DNA of 64,000 nucleotides from Aeromonas diversa CDC 2478-85. Its GTDB lineage: Bacteria; Pseudomonadota; Gammaproteobacteria; Enterobacterales; Aeromonadaceae. The notes beneath the pieces are model-generated. The model worked only from the letters and a program-made list of their open reading frames with translations. It had not been told where the DNA came from and made no database searches. Shown piece by piece: positions 1 through 9,977 of the stretch (positions are counted from its first letter, which is position 1; each line of letters opens with the position of its first letter). The position numbers were made by a program, and so were the translations under genes. The DNA lies in NCBI RefSeq assembly GCF_000819805.1, contig NZ_CDCE01000034.1, forward strand, positions 186,838-250,837, given 5' to 3'.

Positions 1-960
1 TACTATGCCGCCAAGCTCAACAGCCGCATCGACGATCTGGACTTGAACCTCGAAGACTTCGTGCAGCGCGTCAACGCCGATGTGGTCAACAAGCTGGTCA
101 ACCTCGCCTCTCGCAACGCCGGCTTCATCGCCAAGCGCTTCGACGGCAAGCTGGCCGCCACCTGCGCCGAGCCTGAGCTCTACGCCGAGTTTGCCAACGC
201 CCGCACCGCGATCGCCGAAGCCTACGAGAGCCGCGAGTTCAGCCGCGCCATCCGCGAGATCATGGCGCTGGCCGACAAGGCCAACCGCTACGTGGACGAC
301 AAGGCCCCTTGGGTCATCGCCAAGCAGGAAGGGGCAGATGCCGAGCTGCAAGCGGTCTGCTCGGTCGGCATCAACCTGTTCCGCGTCCTGATGGCCTACC
401 TCAAACCGGTCATGCCGCTCTTGGCCGAGCGCGCCGAGGCCTTCCTGGCCGAGACCCTCAGCTGGGATGGTATCGCAGCTCCGCTGGTCGACCACACCGT
501 CGCCCCGTTCAAGGCCCTGTTCGCCCGTATCGAGCCGGCCAAGATTGACGCCATGATCGACGCCTCCAAGGAAGATCTGGCCAAGGAGCAGGCACCGAAA
601 GCAACCGGTCCCCTGATCGACGATCCCATCAGCGAGACCATCGCCTACGACGATTTTGCCAAGATTGATCTGCGCGTGGCGCTGATCACGAAGGCCGAGG
701 CGGTGCCGGAAGCGGACAAGCTGCTGAAACTGCAGCTCGACATCGGCGGCGAGACCCGTCAAGTGTTTGCCGGCATCAAGTCCGCCTACAACCCTGAAGA
801 TCTGGAAGGCAAGCTGACCGTGATGGTGGCCAACCTGGCCCCGCGCAAGATGCGTTTCGGCATGTCCGAAGGCATGGTGCTGGCCGCCGGCCCCGGCGGC
901 AAGGATCTCTGGATCCTCGAGCCCCAAGAGGGCGCCCAGCCCGGTATGCGAGTCAAGTAA
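1..960 (+). CDS. metG: Methionyl-tRNA synthetase, C-terminal part (5' end outside window)
   Basis: The reading frame is open from base 1, so the gene begins upstream of the window and only about the last 319 codons are present. The visible part starts in the helical anticodon-binding domain (for example [17 protein letters not shown]). It ends with the EMAP/Trbp111-type OB-fold that many bacterial MetRS proteins carry as a tRNA-binding and dimerisation tail ([20 protein letters not shown], then the ending GMRVK). MetRS charges initiator and elongator tRNA-Met in the cytoplasm. A strong hairpin follows the stop codon. The catalytic Rossmann domain with HIGH/KMSKS motifs is not in view, so the call rests on the C-terminal half, which is distinctive. 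Confidence 0.95.
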   Translation, partial: YYAAKLNSRIDDLDLNLEDFVQRVNADVVNKLVNLASRNAGFIAKRFDGKLAATCAEPELYAEFANARTAIAEAYESREFSRAIREIMALADKANRYVDDKAPWVIAKQEGADAELQAVCSVGINLFRVLMAYLKPVMPLLAERAEAFLAETLSWDGIAAPLVDHTVAPFKALFARIEPAKIDAMIDASKEDLAKEQAPKATGPLIDDPISETIAYDDFAKIDLRVALITKAEAVPEADKLLKLQLDIGGETRQVFAGIKSAYNPEDLEGKLTVMVANLAPRKMRFGMSEGMVLAAGPGGKDLWILEPQEGAQPGMRVK

Positions 961-965
961 GAACC

Positions 966-994
966 AAGAGGGACCTTCGGGTCCCTCTTCGTTT
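966..994. terminator. Bidirectional hairpin terminator between metG and the CHAD gene
   Basis: A 10-bp inverted repeat (AAGAGGGACC and its complement) encloses a four-base loop right after the metG stop. The T-run is short and interrupted. It lies between two convergent genes and could serve both. Confidence 0.6.
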
Positions 995-1691
995 ATCCGC
1001 CACGTTGCGCCATACGCACCGCCAATTCCCGCAACACGGGACGCCGTCGCTCTAACTGGCGCTGCCTTTGTGTCAACTGTGTGGCCAGCTTGTCGGCGGT
1101 GCCAAGTTCGCCTTCCAAGGCGAGGCGACGGCGCCATTGGCGGCGGTCTTGTAATTGGCCCAGCAGCTCCTGCCACTCGCACAGCTCAGCCAACCAACCC
1201 AGTGGCGCATCGCCCTGAGACACCAGCAGCTCGACGCCATAACGACCCGCCTTCACCGCCAGACGCAGTGCGTGCCATTGGCGAAGGGCCAGCGGGCCGT
1301 CCACATCGAGCCTCTCGAGCAGGCCAGCCCCGAGACTCATGGCATAGAATCGCGCCAGTTGCGGTTGCCGGCCCCACTCTTCACGTCGCAGCCACCAGGC
1401 AAGCAGGGCGGACTCCAGCTCAGGCACGGGTACTGCGGACTGAGTCCCGGCTTTATCACCGAAGTGCAGGGCGTGAACCTGCGCATCGCGCAAGGCCGAG
1501 AGCGCCTTGATGGCCGAGGCCAGCTGCCGCTCGAGCCGTGGCTCGTAGATGAGAGGACGCCACAAGGCAAGCAGCGAGAGCACGCGCCTCCCTGCGATAC
1601 GATAACCGTGCACCGCCTCTTCATCGGCCCCCTGGCGCAGGTGCACAGTGGCCTGCGAAAAGGCCAGGATCACATCCCGCTCATGCTCCAT
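993..1691 (-). CDS. CHAD domain protein
   Basis: A 232-residue protein consisting almost entirely of a CHAD domain, the conserved histidine-rich alpha-helical fold. The N-terminal signature VHGYRIAGRRVLSLLALW shows the spaced His/Arg pattern of the family, and later helices are rich in Arg and Glu (LERQLASAIKALSALRDAQ). CHAD domains are known to bind inorganic polyphosphate and are often fused to or beside CYTH triphosphatases; no CYTH partner is visible nearby. The start is ATG with an AGG a short distance upstream. It lies 10 bases downstream of the acylphosphatase gene on the same strand, so the two are probably co-transcribed. A polyphosphate-linked role is inference from the family. Confidence 0.8.
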   Translation of the reverse strand: MEHERDVILAFSQATVHLRQGADEEAVHGYRIAGRRVLSLLALWRPLIYEPRLERQLASAIKALSALRDAQVHALHFGDKAGTQSAVPVPELESALLAWWLRREEWGRQPQLARFYAMSLGAGLLERLDVDGPLALRQWHALRLAVKAGRYGVELLVSQGDAPLGWLAELCEWQELLGQLQDRRQWRRRLALEGELGTADKLATQLTQRQRQLERRRPVLRELAVRMAQRGG

Positions 1692-1701
1692 GGCCAGGGC
1701 C

Positions 1702-1974
1702 TCAGTTGGTATGAAAACCGGGAGGCGGAAGCTCGCTCATCTCGCACACCTCGATGCGTGAGACCTGAGCGGTGCGTGGGCCACGCTCCAGCCAGCTCAG
1801 CATACTCTGCACCTGCTCTCTGGGTCCAGCGATCCACACCTCGACCGACCCATCATCCAGGTTGTAGGCATGCCCTCTTAATTTGAGTCGCAGGGCCTGC
1901 TCACGAGTGAAATAGCGAAACCCTACGCCCTGAACGACTCCATACACACGCACAACAAACGATTGCTCTCCCAT
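1702..1974 (-). CDS. yccX: Acylphosphatase
   Basis: A 90-residue protein with the complete acylphosphatase fold. The signature [13 protein letters not shown] contains the catalytic Arg20 of the phosphate-binding loop, and [13 protein letters not shown] supplies the catalytic Asn38. The enzyme hydrolyses carboxyl-phosphate bonds such as those of acetyl-phosphate-like compounds in the cytoplasm. The open frame extends 20 codons upstream, but the conserved family N-terminus begins at [12 protein letters not shown], so the start is placed there. It is divergent from the chemoreceptor gene and precedes the CHAD gene in an apparent two-gene unit. Confidence 0.93.
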   Translation of the reverse strand: MGEQSFVVRVYGVVQGVGFRYFTREQALRLKLRGHAYNLDDGSVEVWIAGPREQVQSMLSWLERGPRTAQVSRIEVCEMSELPPPGFHTN

Positions 1975-2061
1975 TTTTATACCCTTGTCATTAAGATCTG
2001 GCGACTCTCGCCGATAATGCTGACACCCGCTCAACGGATTGCTGTAGGAACCCTAATCATT

Positions 2062-3492
2062 ATGAAAGAAGTCAAGTTCAGATGGATTGACCGCTATCTC
2101 ATTCACCTCACCATCAGTGAAAAGTTCATGATCACCTTCTGGTTTCCCCTGCTGGTGATCGCCCTGCTCGGCTTTACACTGCTGCGAGCCAGCCACGAGC
2201 AGGAGATGAACCTGCGAGTCGAGCTGATGCGCGAGAAGGTCGACACAGTGGCAGCACTGGTGGCCAAAGAGCCCGGGCTGACCCTTCCGGCCCATCTCTC
2301 CCTACAGCCCTATGCCACCGAAGGCCTCTCGGAGCAGGGGGATCGCGTCAGCTACGCCGCCAAGGCGGGGCAAGCGGGCATGCTCGTTGGCACGCTCGAT
2401 CGCGCCGCCTACTCCATGTGGGACGATCAGGGGCCCATGCTTGGGCTGATCGCCGTGCTGGCGGCCCTGATGGCTCTCATCACCCACTATCTGATGACCT
2501 TCGTCTCGGGCGCCCTCTACTCCACCAACAAGGCGCTACAGCAGGTGGCCGATGGGGACCTCACCTTCCGGCTCAACTTCTTCCCGGTGCGCGACGAGTT
2601 TTCTGTGCTCGCTTGCAGCATCGACCGCTTCACCGAGCGCCAGCACAATATAGTCCAACTGGTTGAACAGTCGGCCGAAGCCCTCCATATGGCGGCTGAT
2701 GAGTTTCGCGATCACGCCCGGCAAGGGCAACAGATGGCGCTCTCCCAGCGCAGCCACATGGACTCACTGGCCGCCGCCATGGAGCAGATGTCTGCGGCGA
2801 TCCGCGAGGTGGCTCGCAACGCCGCCGACACCCTGAGTCAGACTCGCGAGTCGAGCGATGAAGCGGCCAAGGGCGCCACCCGGGTACGCAAGACCATCGA
2901 ATCCATCCGCACCCTGGCCGACGAGATTGCCAATGCCTCGAGCGCGGTCGATCAGCTCACCGACAACGCCAACCGGATCAACGAGGTGGTCAGCGTCATC
3001 AATGCCATCTCCCAACAGACCAACCTGCTGGCGCTCAATGCCGCCATTGAGGCCGCTCGCGCCGGCGAGCAGGGGCGTGGCTTTGCGGTGGTCGCCGACG
3101 AAGTGCGTACTCTGGCAGGCCGCACCCAACAGGCCACGGTCGAGATCCAGCAGATGATCGAGTCCCTGCAAGGGGGCACCACCACCCTCAACGAGATCAT
3201 GGAGAAGACGGTGATCCGTGCCGCCGACAGCCGCGAGCTCATCACTCAGGTTGGCGCCGATATAGAGCGGATCAGCCAGGTCAGTGCCAGCGTCTTCGAG
3301 ATGAGCGCCCAGATCGCCACCGCCTCCGAGCAACAGAGCTCGGTCGCCGCCGACATAGCGCACAACCTCGAGCTGGTGCGTGGTGAGGCAAGCTCGGTGG
3401 AAGAGTCAGCCTCTGCCTCGGTGGCCGGCACCCAGGGACTCAAGACGACTGCCGATGAGCTCTCGGGCGCCCTCAAGGGGCTCAAGATCTGA
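2062..3492 (+). CDS. Methyl-accepting chemotaxis protein with a small periplasmic domain
   Basis: A chemoreceptor of 476 residues. It has TM1 at about residues 22-42, a short periplasmic segment of roughly 80 residues, TM2 at about 126-149, a HAMP linker ([19 protein letters not shown]), and a long coiled-coil signalling domain. The conserved tip [20 protein letters not shown] is the region that contacts CheW and CheA. The periplasmic domain is too short for a classical four-helix or Cache sensor, so the ligand cannot be guessed. It may sense an intracellular or membrane state. The frame opens further upstream (1963), but the ATG at 2062 gives a normal short cytoplasmic N-terminus and has AGGA 12 bases before it. 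No che genes are nearby. Receptors of this kind are commonly scattered singly. Confidence 0.92.
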   Translation: MKEVKFRWIDRYLIHLTISEKFMITFWFPLLVIALLGFTLLRASHEQEMNLRVELMREKVDTVAALVAKEPGLTLPAHLSLQPYATEGLSEQGDRVSYAAKAGQAGMLVGTLDRAAYSMWDDQGPMLGLIAVLAALMALITHYLMTFVSGALYSTNKALQQVADGDLTFRLNFFPVRDEFSVLACSIDRFTERQHNIVQLVEQSAEALHMAADEFRDHARQGQQMALSQRSHMDSLAAAMEQMSAAIREVARNAADTLSQTRESSDEAAKGATRVRKTIESIRTLADEIANASSAVDQLTDNANRINEVVSVINAISQQTNLLALNAAIEAARAGEQGRGFAVVADEVRTLAGRTQQATVEIQQMIESLQGGTTTLNEIMEKTVIRAADSRELITQVGADIERISQVSASVFEMSAQIATASEQQSSVAADIAHNLELVRGEASSVEESASASVAGTQGLKTTADELSGALKGLKI

Positions 3493-3511
3493 GTCGGTTT
3501 GTCTTTTAGCC

Positions 3512-3541
3512 AGGGGCCACCTAGAATGTGGCCCCTTTTCT
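3512..3541 (+). terminator. Rho-independent terminator after the chemoreceptor
   Basis: A GC-rich stem of about 8 bp (GGGGCCAC with its complement) has a 7-base loop and is followed by TTTTCTT. Confidence 0.8.
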
Positions 3542-3563
3542 TATCTCCTAAACGGCTGTCACC

Positions 3564-4757
3564 ATGAGCGCATCCATCATCCTCGCCGGCGGGCGGGAAA
3601 AATCCCTGCTTCGACGTCACCCCTGGGTCTTCTCCAAGGCTATCGACAAGGTCAAGGGCAAACCGGTTAACGGTGAGACGGTCGACGTCTTCGCCCAGAG
3701 TGGTCAGTGGCTCGGCCGTGGCGCCTGGTCCGGCAGCTCCCAGATCCGGGTGCGGATCTGGACTTTCGATCGCGACGAGGCGGTCGATCAGGCCTTCTTC
3801 CTGCGCCGTCTGGCCGCTGCCCAGGCCGCTCGCGAGGATCTAATCGCACGCCAGGGGCTCACCGGCTATCGCCTGTGCGCCGCCGAATCCGACGGCCTGC
3901 CCGGCGTCACCATCGATCGCTACGGTGATTTTCTGGTGTGCCAGTTGCTCTCGGCCGGTGCCGACTACCAGCGTCCGCTGATCGTCGAAGCCCTGCGCGC
4001 CCTCTTCCCCACTTGCAACATCTTCGAGCGCTCCGATGTGGCAGTACGCAAGAAAGAGGGGCTTGAGGAGTTTGTCGGTGTGCTGCACGGCGAGGCGCCC
4101 TCCGAGCCGGTCGTGATCGAAGAGAACCAGGGGGTCAAGATCCTGGTCGACATCCAGGGAGGCCACAAGACCGGCTTCTATCTGGATCAGCGCGACAACC
4201 GCCAGGCAGCCGCCAAATACACCGCCGGCAAGCGGGTACTTAACTGCTTCTGCTACACAGGTGGCTTCGGTGTCTACGCCCTCAAGGGTGGTGCCAGCGA
4301 AGTGGTCAACGTCGACGTCTCCCAACCGGCGCTCGACACCGCGCGCCAGAATGCCGAGCTCAATGGCCTGGACCTCTCCCGCGCCCACTTCCTGCGTCAG
4401 GACGTATTCAAGCTGCTGCGTGAGTACCGGGAAAAGGGCGAGAAGTTCGACGTCATCGTGCTCGATCCGCCCAAGTTTGCCGAGAGCAAGGCCCAGCTCG
4501 ACGGCGCCTGCCGCGGCTACAAGGACATTAACCTGCTGGCGTTCCAGCTGCTCGCCCCGGGCGGCATTCTGCTCACCTACTCCTGCTCGGGCCTGATGCC
4601 GGCAGATCTGTTCCAGAAGATAGTGGCCGACGCGGCGCTCGATGCCGGCCGCGACGCCCAGATCCTCGAGCGCCTCTCCCAGGCACCGGATCACCCCATC
4701 GGTACCGCCTATCCGGAAGGCTTCTACCTCAAGGGACTGGTGGTCAGAGCCCGTTGA
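3564..4757 (+). CDS. rlmI: 23S rRNA m5C1962 methyltransferase RlmI
   Basis: A 397-residue enzyme, matching the usual length of RlmI (about 396). An N-terminal PUA domain ([20 protein letters not shown] onward) binds RNA. A central EEHEE linker domain follows, then a C-terminal SAM-dependent Rossmann methyltransferase domain with [20 protein letters not shown] as SAM motif I and [11 protein letters not shown] as the substrate-cytosine motif. The cysteine in YSCSG is the likely catalytic nucleophile region. RlmI makes 5-methylcytosine at 23S rRNA position 1962 during 50S assembly. It is a single-gene unit bounded by terminators on both sides. RlmL/RsmB-type enzymes lack this PUA-EEHEE layout, so the assignment is firm. 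Confidence 0.95.
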   Translation: MSASIILAGGREKSLLRRHPWVFSKAIDKVKGKPVNGETVDVFAQSGQWLGRGAWSGSSQIRVRIWTFDRDEAVDQAFFLRRLAAAQAAREDLIARQGLTGYRLCAAESDGLPGVTIDRYGDFLVCQLLSAGADYQRPLIVEALRALFPTCNIFERSDVAVRKKEGLEEFVGVLHGEAPSEPVVIEENQGVKILVDIQGGHKTGFYLDQRDNRQAAAKYTAGKRVLNCFCYTGGFGVYALKGGASEVVNVDVSQPALDTARQNAELNGLDLSRAHFLRQDVFKLLREYREKGEKFDVIVLDPPKFAESKAQLDGACRGYKDINLLAFQLLAPGGILLTYSCSGLMPADLFQKIVADAALDAGRDAQILERLSQAPDHPIGTAYPEGFYLKGLVVRAR

Positions 4758-4765
4758 GACCGTTC

Positions 4766-4793
4766 AAGAGGCGCCCTTTAAGGCGCCTCTTAT
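4766..4793 (+). terminator. Rho-independent terminator after rlmI
   Basis: A 10-bp perfect stem (AAGAGGCGCC) with a 6-base loop is followed by TTATT. Confidence 0.75.
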
Positions 4794-4883
4794 TCCCTCC
4801 TGAGTCCCTTCATACAATCTTCATGACAGCCATCGGCACCCGTGCTAACGTGCCAGGGACAGTGCCAATGCAAGGATGTAAAG

Positions 4884-5168
4884 ATGTTGAAAAGCAATGA
4901 GTATTTTGATGGTAACGTCAAATCTATCGGCTTCGAGCACAAGGGTGAGAAGGCCACCGTCGGCGTCATGGCCCCGGGTCACTACGAGTTCAATACCGCC
5001 GCCCCCGAGCGGATGACGGTCATCAAGGGTGCCCTCACCATTCAGCTCAAGGATGAAGATGAGTGGCACACCTACGAGGCGGGTCAGGCGTTTGCCGTCC
5101 CAGGACACTCTTCCTTCAAGCTGGAAGTGAAGCAAGCCACCGCCTACCTGTGCGAGTTTCTCGACTGA
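4884..5168 (+). CDS. ppnP: Pyrimidine/purine nucleoside phosphorylase PpnP (YaiE family)
   Basis: A 94-residue single cupin domain, the exact length typical of PpnP. The characteristic start MLKSNEYFDGNVKSIGFE and the core VGVMAPGHYEFNTAAPERMT identify the family. PpnP is known to phosphorolyse a broad range of purine and pyrimidine nucleosides to ribose-1-phosphate and base. The open frame begins 14 codons earlier, but the family N-terminus starts at the ATG at 4884, which has AAGGA upstream. It is monocistronic with a terminator after it. Confidence 0.94.
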   Translation: MLKSNEYFDGNVKSIGFEHKGEKATVGVMAPGHYEFNTAAPERMTVIKGALTIQLKDEDEWHTYEAGQAFAVPGHSSFKLEVKQATAYLCEFLD

Positions 5169-5176
5169 TACTACCC

Positions 5177-5204
5177 AGGGGCCGATAGGCCCCTTATCTT
5201 TTCT
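5177..5204 (+). terminator. Rho-independent terminator after ppnP
   Basis: A 7-bp stem AGGGGCC/GGCCCCT with a GATA loop is followed by TATCTTTT. Confidence 0.75.
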
Positions 5205-5264
5205 GCTGCGCTTTGCTAGCATGGCGTCTGATTTGGTGTGTTTTTCAACATAGCGTCAGACAAG

Positions 5265-5753
5265 ATGCCGGTTTCGATACGAACTATCCGATATGGTGAC
5301 TGGAGTGCCATCATGCACATCCAGGCCCAGTGTTACCATGAGCTGGTCCCCGAGCCTCTCCACATCCTGCAGCAGAAGGTCGGCCTCTCACCGCAGACCT
5401 GCTGGGTTGCCGAGCGAGGTGGCCAAGTGCTCGGCTATCTGCTCTGTCATCCTTGGCACTATGGCCCTCCCCCCTCTCTCTCATGCCCCATCGGCGAGAT
5501 GACGCGCGACGAGATCTTCTACCTGCACGATCTGGCGATTGCCGATGAGGCGCGCGGTCTGGGTGTAGGCCAGCGACTCGTCGACACGGCGCTCGACCAC
5601 GCTAAAGAGGATGGCTACGACGAAGTGGCCCTGATCGCAGTGCAGGATGCCCCCGCCTATTGGCGTCGACACGGCTTCGTGGCCACTCCCACCAGCAAGT
5701 CGCTGGCCGAGTATGGCGAGGACGCCGAGTTTATGAAGCTCAAGCTGAATTAG
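5265..5753 (+). CDS. GNAT family N-acetyltransferase
   Basis: A protein of about 162 residues with a GNAT fold. The acetyl-CoA pyrophosphate-binding motif is ARGLGVGQRLVDTAL, preceded by the usual beta-4 strand (FYLHDLAIADE) and followed by the beta-5/alpha-4 region ending in PAYWRRHGF. It transfers an acetyl group from acetyl-CoA to an amine, but nothing here identifies the substrate. The frame can also start at a GTG at 5238. The ATG at 5265 (MPVSIRTIRYGDW) is preferred because it begins directly at the first beta strand. It stands alone, convergent with fabB. Confidence 0.85.
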   Translation: MPVSIRTIRYGDWSAIMHIQAQCYHELVPEPLHILQQKVGLSPQTCWVAERGGQVLGYLLCHPWHYGPPPSLSCPIGEMTRDEIFYLHDLAIADEARGLGVGQRLVDTALDHAKEDGYDEVALIAVQDAPAYWRRHGFVATPTSKSLAEYGEDAEFMKLKLN

Positions 5754-5760
5754 AAACGAA

Positions 5761-5790
5761 GAGGGCGCCATCATGGCGCCCTCTGTTTAT
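5761..5790. terminator. Bidirectional terminator between the GNAT gene and fabB
   Basis: A 9-bp perfect stem GAGGGCGCC with a five-base loop is centred between two convergent genes, with T-rich flanks on both strands. Confidence 0.75.
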
Positions 5791-5800
5791 TTCGACTCGC

Positions 5801-7012
5801 TCAGCCCTTGTACTTGCTGAACACCAGCGAGGCGTTAGTCCCACCAAAGCCGAAGCTGTTGGACATGACGGTATCGAGGGTGGCCGCTTCGGTCTCACGC
5901 ACGATGGGCAGGCCGATAGCCTTCTCGTCCAGGGTGTCGATGTTGATGCTCGGGGCGATGAAACCGTGCTCCAGCATCAGCAGGGAGTAGACCGCCTCAT
6001 GCACGCCGGCGGCGCCCAGAGAGTGACCGGTCATCGCCTTGGTGGCGGAGAGCTTGGGAGAGTTGGCACCGAACAGAGTCTGGATCGCTTCCAGCTCCTT
6101 CACGTCACCGACCGGGGTGGAGGTGCCGTGGGTGTTGATGTAGTCGACCTTGTCGACACCGGCCATCGCCATCTTCATGCAGCGAATGGCGCCTTCACCG
6201 CTAGGGGCAACCATGTCGTAGCCGTCGGAGGTGGCACCGTAACCGGTGATCTCGGCGTAGATGTGAGCGCCACGGGCCAGGGCGTGTTCGAGCTCCTCGA
6301 CCACCACGATACCGCCGCCACCTGAGATGACGAAGCCGTCGCGATCCGCATCATAAGTGCGGGAGGCCTTTTCCGGGGTGTCGTTGTACTTGGTAGAGAG
6401 GGCGCCCATGGCGTCGAACTGGGTGGTCATGGACCAGTCCAGCTCCTCGCCGCCGCCGGCGAAGACGATGTCTTGCTTGCCGAGCTGGATCAGTTCCAGC
6501 GCGTGGCCGATGCAATGGGCAGAGGTGGCACAGGCGGAGCTGATGGTGTAGTTGACCCCACGGATCTTGAACGGGGTGGCCAGACAGGCAGATACGGTGG
6601 AGGACATGGTGCGCGGCACCATGTAGGGACCGACACGCTTGACGCCCTTCTCGCGGGCGATGTCGCACGCTTCCAGCTGGTTTTTGGCAGAGGCGCCACC
6701 GGAGCCGGCCACGATACCGGTGCGGTCGTTGGAGACCATGTCGTCGGTCAGCTTGGCGTCGGCGATCGCTTCCTGCATGGAGAGGTAGGCGTACGCGGAG
6801 GCGTTGCCCATGAAACGCATGACCTTGCGGTCAATCAGCTCGGACGGCTCGAGTTTGATGTTACCCCAGACACGGCTACGCAGGTTGTACTGCTCGAACT
6901 GCTCGGAATAGGTGATGCCTGAGGTACCCGCTTTCAGGGAGGCCAGCACTTCTTCCTTATTGTTGCCGATACTGGAGATGACGCCGATACCGGTGATCAC
7001 TGCTCTTCTCAT
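5801..7012 (-). CDS. fabB: Beta-ketoacyl-ACP synthase I
   Basis: A 403-residue condensing enzyme of type II fatty acid synthesis that elongates acyl-ACP with malonyl-ACP and is needed for unsaturated fatty acids. The catalytic triad is visible: Cys161 in SSACATSAH, His295 in [11 protein letters not shown] and His330 in [13 protein letters not shown]. Length and sequence ([18 protein letters not shown] start, [13 protein letters not shown] near the end) fit FabB rather than FabF. The open frame runs 40 codons further upstream into the divergent mnmC start, but the family N-terminus is at the ATG at 7012. The fabB-mnmC divergent arrangement is also found in enterobacteria. A FadR-like half-site lies in the shared promoter region. 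Confidence 0.96.
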   Translation of the reverse strand: MRRAVITGIGVISSIGNNKEEVLASLKAGTSGITYSEQFEQYNLRSRVWGNIKLEPSELIDRKVMRFMGNASAYAYLSMQEAIADAKLTDDMVSNDRTGIVAGSGGASAKNQLEACDIAREKGVKRVGPYMVPRTMSSTVSACLATPFKIRGVNYTISSACATSAHCIGHALELIQLGKQDIVFAGGGEELDWSMTTQFDAMGALSTKYNDTPEKASRTYDADRDGFVISGGGGIVVVEELEHALARGAHIYAEITGYGATSDGYDMVAPSGEGAIRCMKMAMAGVDKVDYINTHGTSTPVGDVKELEAIQTLFGANSPKLSATKAMTGHSLGAAGVHEAVYSLLMLEHGFIAPSINIDTLDEKAIGLPIVRETEAATLDTVMSNSFGFGGTNASLVFSKYKG

Positions 7013-7066
7013 TAATCCATCTCGTCTGGTAAAACTGGCACCGAGTCTACCCGCTTTCGGCTGCCA

Positions 7067-7083
7067 AACTGGTCTGCTTTCAC
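7067..7083. promoter_or_regulatory. Possible FadR half-site upstream of fabB
   Basis: AACTGGTCTG matches the left half of the FadR operator as I recall it (AACTGGTC then a spacer and its complement). The right half is degenerate. FadR activates fabB in E. coli, so the position is sensible, but one half-site is weak support. Confidence 0.25.
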
Positions 7084-7123
7084 GTAGAATGCCCGCGATT
7101 TGTGACGGGAGTTTGAAGTCAAC

Positions 7124-9118
7124 GTGAGCCAAACATCGCTACATCATGCCCGGCTGGAGTGGAATGAGGCGGGCACGCCTGTCTCCAGCGAGTTCGGGGA
7201 TGTCTACTTTTCCAATGATAATGGGCTGAGCGAAACCCGCTACGTCTTTTTGCAGCAAAACCAAATACCTGAGCGTTTTTCGCGCCATGATCGCGACCAG
7301 TTCGTGATCGCCGAGACAGGTTTTGGCACCGGCCTCAACTTTCTGGCCAGCTGGCAGGCGTTTGCCGGGCACATCGCCGCAGGCAAGGCCGGCGCGCGCC
7401 GCCTGCATTTCACCAGTTTCGAAAAATTTCCCCTCACCCGCGCCGATCTGGCCAAAGCCTTGGCCGCCTGGCCCGAGCTGTCGGCCTTCAGCGAGCATCT
7501 GGTCGCCCAGTGGCCGCTGGCACTGCCTGGCTGCCATCGCCTGGTGTTTGATGAGGGACGCGTCACCCTGGATCTCTGGTTTGGCGACATCAAGGAGAGC
7601 CTGCCTCTGGTGCCCCACGGCCCCGAGGGACTGGTGGACGCCTGGTTTCTCGATGGCTTCGCCCCGTCCAAGAACCCCGAGATGTGGACGCCCGAGCTCT
7701 TCGCCGGGCTGGCTCGCCTTGCCCGCAGCACGGCGACGCTCGCCACCTTCACCTGCGCCGGCTTCGTGCGCCGCGGCCTCATCGAGGCAGGCTGGGCCAT
7801 GCAGAAGGTCAAGGGGTATGGCAGCAAGCGCGAGATGCTGGCCGGCGCCCGGCAAGGCAAGGTGCCCAGCACCGGCCTAGAGCGGGGCTATCCGCGCCCG
7901 GCCGGGCGCACGGGTGAGGTGCTCATCATCGGCGGTGGCATCGCCTCGGCCATGACGGCGCTCTCTCTGGTGCGCCGCGGCCGCGCCGTCACCTTGCTGT
8001 GCGCCGATGCGGCGCCCGCCGCCGGCGCCTCGGGCAACCGGCAGGGGGCCCTCTACCCCCTGCTCGGCGGCGAGCACGACACCCTGTCACGCTTCTATGC
8101 CGCGGCCTTTCCCTATGCCCGTGGGCGCCTCATCGAGCTGGCCGCCCGCCATGAGGTGGCCTTCGATCTCTGTGGCGTGGTGCAACTCGGCTACGACGGC
8201 AAATCGGCCCAGAAGATCGCCAAGCTGCTGACCGGCCCCTTCCCCGCCGAGCTGGTACACCCGGTAACCGCCGAGGAGATGGCCGAGCAGGTGGGCCTGC
8301 CCACCGGCTGCGCCGGGGTGGCTTACCCGCTGGGCGGTTGGCTCTGCCCGGCTGAGCTCACCCGCGCCGCGCTGGCCGAGGCGGCAACCAGCGGTCTGCT
8401 GACCCAGCACTACGACGCCGAGGTGACCCGCCTGTCCCAGCACGGGGATCTGTGGGTCGCCGAAGGGCCGAGCGGCCGCTGGCAGGCCCCGAACCTGGTG
8501 GTGGCCGCAGGCCATCGCCTGCCCGCGCTACTGCCACAGGCCGAGTTGCCTCTCTACCCGGTGCGCGGCCAGGTGAGCCACGCCAGGACCAACCCCGAAC
8601 TTTCGCGCCTCAAGCAGGTGCTCTGCTACGACGGCTACCTCACACCAGCCCACCAGGGGCGCCACTGCATCGGCGCCAGCTATGGCCGCAACCGCACCGA
8701 GCTGGACTATTGCAATGACGAGCAGGCCAGCAACCGGGATCGCCTTATCGCCTGCCTGCCCGATCAGCGCTGGCCCATAGGGGTCGATCTCTCGGACGGC
8801 GAGGCCCGCGTCGGAATACGTTCGGCCAGCCGTGATCACCTGCCAGTACTGGGCCCGTTGGCAGTGCTCGATAATCTTGAAGAGCGCTGGCGCGATCACG
8901 GCGCCGACCCAGACTGGCAACTCCCCACCTGGCCGGGTCTGTTTGTGCTCGGCGCCCTCGGCTCGCGGGGTCTGTGCTCGGCCCCCCTGTGCGGGGAACT
9001 GCTGGCCGCCGAGATCTGTGGCGAGCCCCTGGGCCTGGCGCGGGATCTGCTCGATGCCTTGCACCCGGCCCGCTATTGGACCCGCAAGCTGCTCAAGGGC
9101 AAGCCGCTCACGCCCTGA
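7124..9118 (+). CDS. mnmC: Bifunctional tRNA mnm5s2U34 biosynthesis protein MnmC
   Basis: A 664-residue two-domain enzyme completing the 5-methylaminomethyl-2-thiouridine modification at the wobble base of certain tRNAs. The N-terminal half is a SAM-dependent methyltransferase ([19 protein letters not shown] motif, then [16 protein letters not shown]). The C-terminal half is an FAD-dependent oxidoreductase with [21 protein letters not shown] as dinucleotide-binding motif, starting near residue 265, and ends with [20 protein letters not shown]. The oxidoreductase removes the carboxymethyl group and the methyltransferase then methylates the amine. The start is the GTG at 7124. The gene is divergent from fabB with about 110 bases between the starts, and is followed by a hairpin terminator. 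Full length compared with the roughly 668 residues usual for the fusion. Confidence 0.95.
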   Translation: MSQTSLHHARLEWNEAGTPVSSEFGDVYFSNDNGLSETRYVFLQQNQIPERFSRHDRDQFVIAETGFGTGLNFLASWQAFAGHIAAGKAGARRLHFTSFEKFPLTRADLAKALAAWPELSAFSEHLVAQWPLALPGCHRLVFDEGRVTLDLWFGDIKESLPLVPHGPEGLVDAWFLDGFAPSKNPEMWTPELFAGLARLARSTATLATFTCAGFVRRGLIEAGWAMQKVKGYGSKREMLAGARQGKVPSTGLERGYPRPAGRTGEVLIIGGGIASAMTALSLVRRGRAVTLLCADAAPAAGASGNRQGALYPLLGGEHDTLSRFYAAAFPYARGRLIELAARHEVAFDLCGVVQLGYDGKSAQKIAKLLTGPFPAELVHPVTAEEMAEQVGLPTGCAGVAYPLGGWLCPAELTRAALAEAATSGLLTQHYDAEVTRLSQHGDLWVAEGPSGRWQAPNLVVAAGHRLPALLPQAELPLYPVRGQVSHARTNPELSRLKQVLCYDGYLTPAHQGRHCIGASYGRNRTELDYCNDEQASNRDRLIACLPDQRWPIGVDLSDGEARVGIRSASRDHLPVLGPLAVLDNLEERWRDHGADPDWQLPTWPGLFVLGALGSRGLCSAPLCGELLAAEICGEPLGLARDLLDALHPARYWTRKLLKGKPLTP

Positions 9119-9130
9119 TGACGCGTGCAA

Positions 9131-9155
9131 AAAGGCCGCCCTCGGGCGGCCTTCT
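9131..9155. terminator. Hairpin terminator after mnmC
   Basis: AAGGCCGCC and its complement flank a CTCG loop. The T-run after it is short (CTTCTCG). It is convergent with the DUF922 gene and may serve both. Confidence 0.6.
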
Positions 9156-9174
9156 CGTAATCTAACAGTCTCTC

Positions 9175-9780
9175 TTATCCTTCACCGGGCCAACGCAGAC
9201 CCAACATCTCGCCATAGCGCGTCTGGCGTTGGAAGGAGTCAATGCGCCGTTGTCCCTGCTCCAACTCCTTCATACCCGCCTTCCAGGCGCCGTAGCGCAG
9301 TACATCGCAACTGGACTCGGCGGGCAGATCGGCCAGGGCGATGCCGATCCGGGTCGCACTCTGCAACACCATCTCCTTGTGACGGGCCTCATAGTCGAGC
9401 AGGCTGGCCGTGATCCGCTCCCAACGCTGGCGATCCTGCTTGGTCGCCTTGGTCTTTTCCAACCAACGGGGGATAAGCAGGGTCGCATCGGTTGAGACCA
9501 CAATCTGCCGGACCAGACACTGCTTCTCGCCCTGATCGAGCTCGAGCCGCCAGTCGAGACGATAACTGGCCTTGCCAAGCGCCACCTTGTCCTGATCCCG
9601 CGGAGCCACCCGATCCAGCGCCGCTGCCAGCGACTTCAGATCCGGTGCACTGACATCATAAAATCGGACGTTAATGACGGTCTCTGGCAACACGGCAGGC
9701 CGCGCCATGGAGCCATAAGTGACTGGAGAGAGTAGCAGCAGTGTACAGCCCCACCCCAAGAGTTTCATCGAACCCATCAT
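9175..9780 (-). CDS. Secreted DUF922-like protein
   Basis: A protein of about 201 residues with an N-terminal hydrophobic signal segment (MKLLGWGCTLLLLSPVTYG) and probable cleavage before RPAVL. The body resembles DUF922: a beta-rich N-terminal half (TVINVRFYDVSAPDLKSL) and a helix with the pattern DYEARHKEMV, comparable to the His/Glu-containing helix that led some to describe the family as putative zinc proteases. Two cysteines (QCLVRQ and SSCDVLR) could pair in the periplasm. Function is unknown. The ATG at 9780 is chosen because AAAAGG lies 8 bases before it; the frame also allows an earlier start at 9816. No operon partner is evident. The family call is from pattern memory, so it is moderate. 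Confidence 0.65.
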   Translation of the reverse strand: MMGSMKLLGWGCTLLLLSPVTYGSMARPAVLPETVINVRFYDVSAPDLKSLAAALDRVAPRDQDKVALGKASYRLDWRLELDQGEKQCLVRQIVVSTDATLLIPRWLEKTKATKQDRQRWERITASLLDYEARHKEMVLQSATRIGIALADLPAESSCDVLRYGAWKAGMKELEQGQRRIDSFQRQTRYGEMLGLRWPGEG

Positions 9781-9866
9781 GCTACAAACCTTTTTGCCAT
9801 GACCCGCACGACCCACAAAGGCCCTTCCTTTCTAGCCTATGTGCATGATCACCCCTGTGCAATACG

Positions 9867-9880
9867 ATGATTAAATTCAA
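9867..9880 (+). promoter_or_regulatory. Possible FNR site upstream of dcuC
   Basis: ATGATtaaaTTCAA matches 8 of the 10 fixed positions of the FNR box TTGAT-N4-ATCAA and lies about 100 bases before dcuC. In E. coli dcuC is activated by FNR under anaerobiosis, which fits. The -10/-35 elements are not clear. Confidence 0.35.
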
Positions 9881-9977
9881 ATACTGCTTCACGTCACAAT
9901 AGGCCCGCGTTTCGCTCGTGCACCTACCACCTTGGGAATAGAATCCTCTCGCACTGACTCATAACAGGATACTCAAC

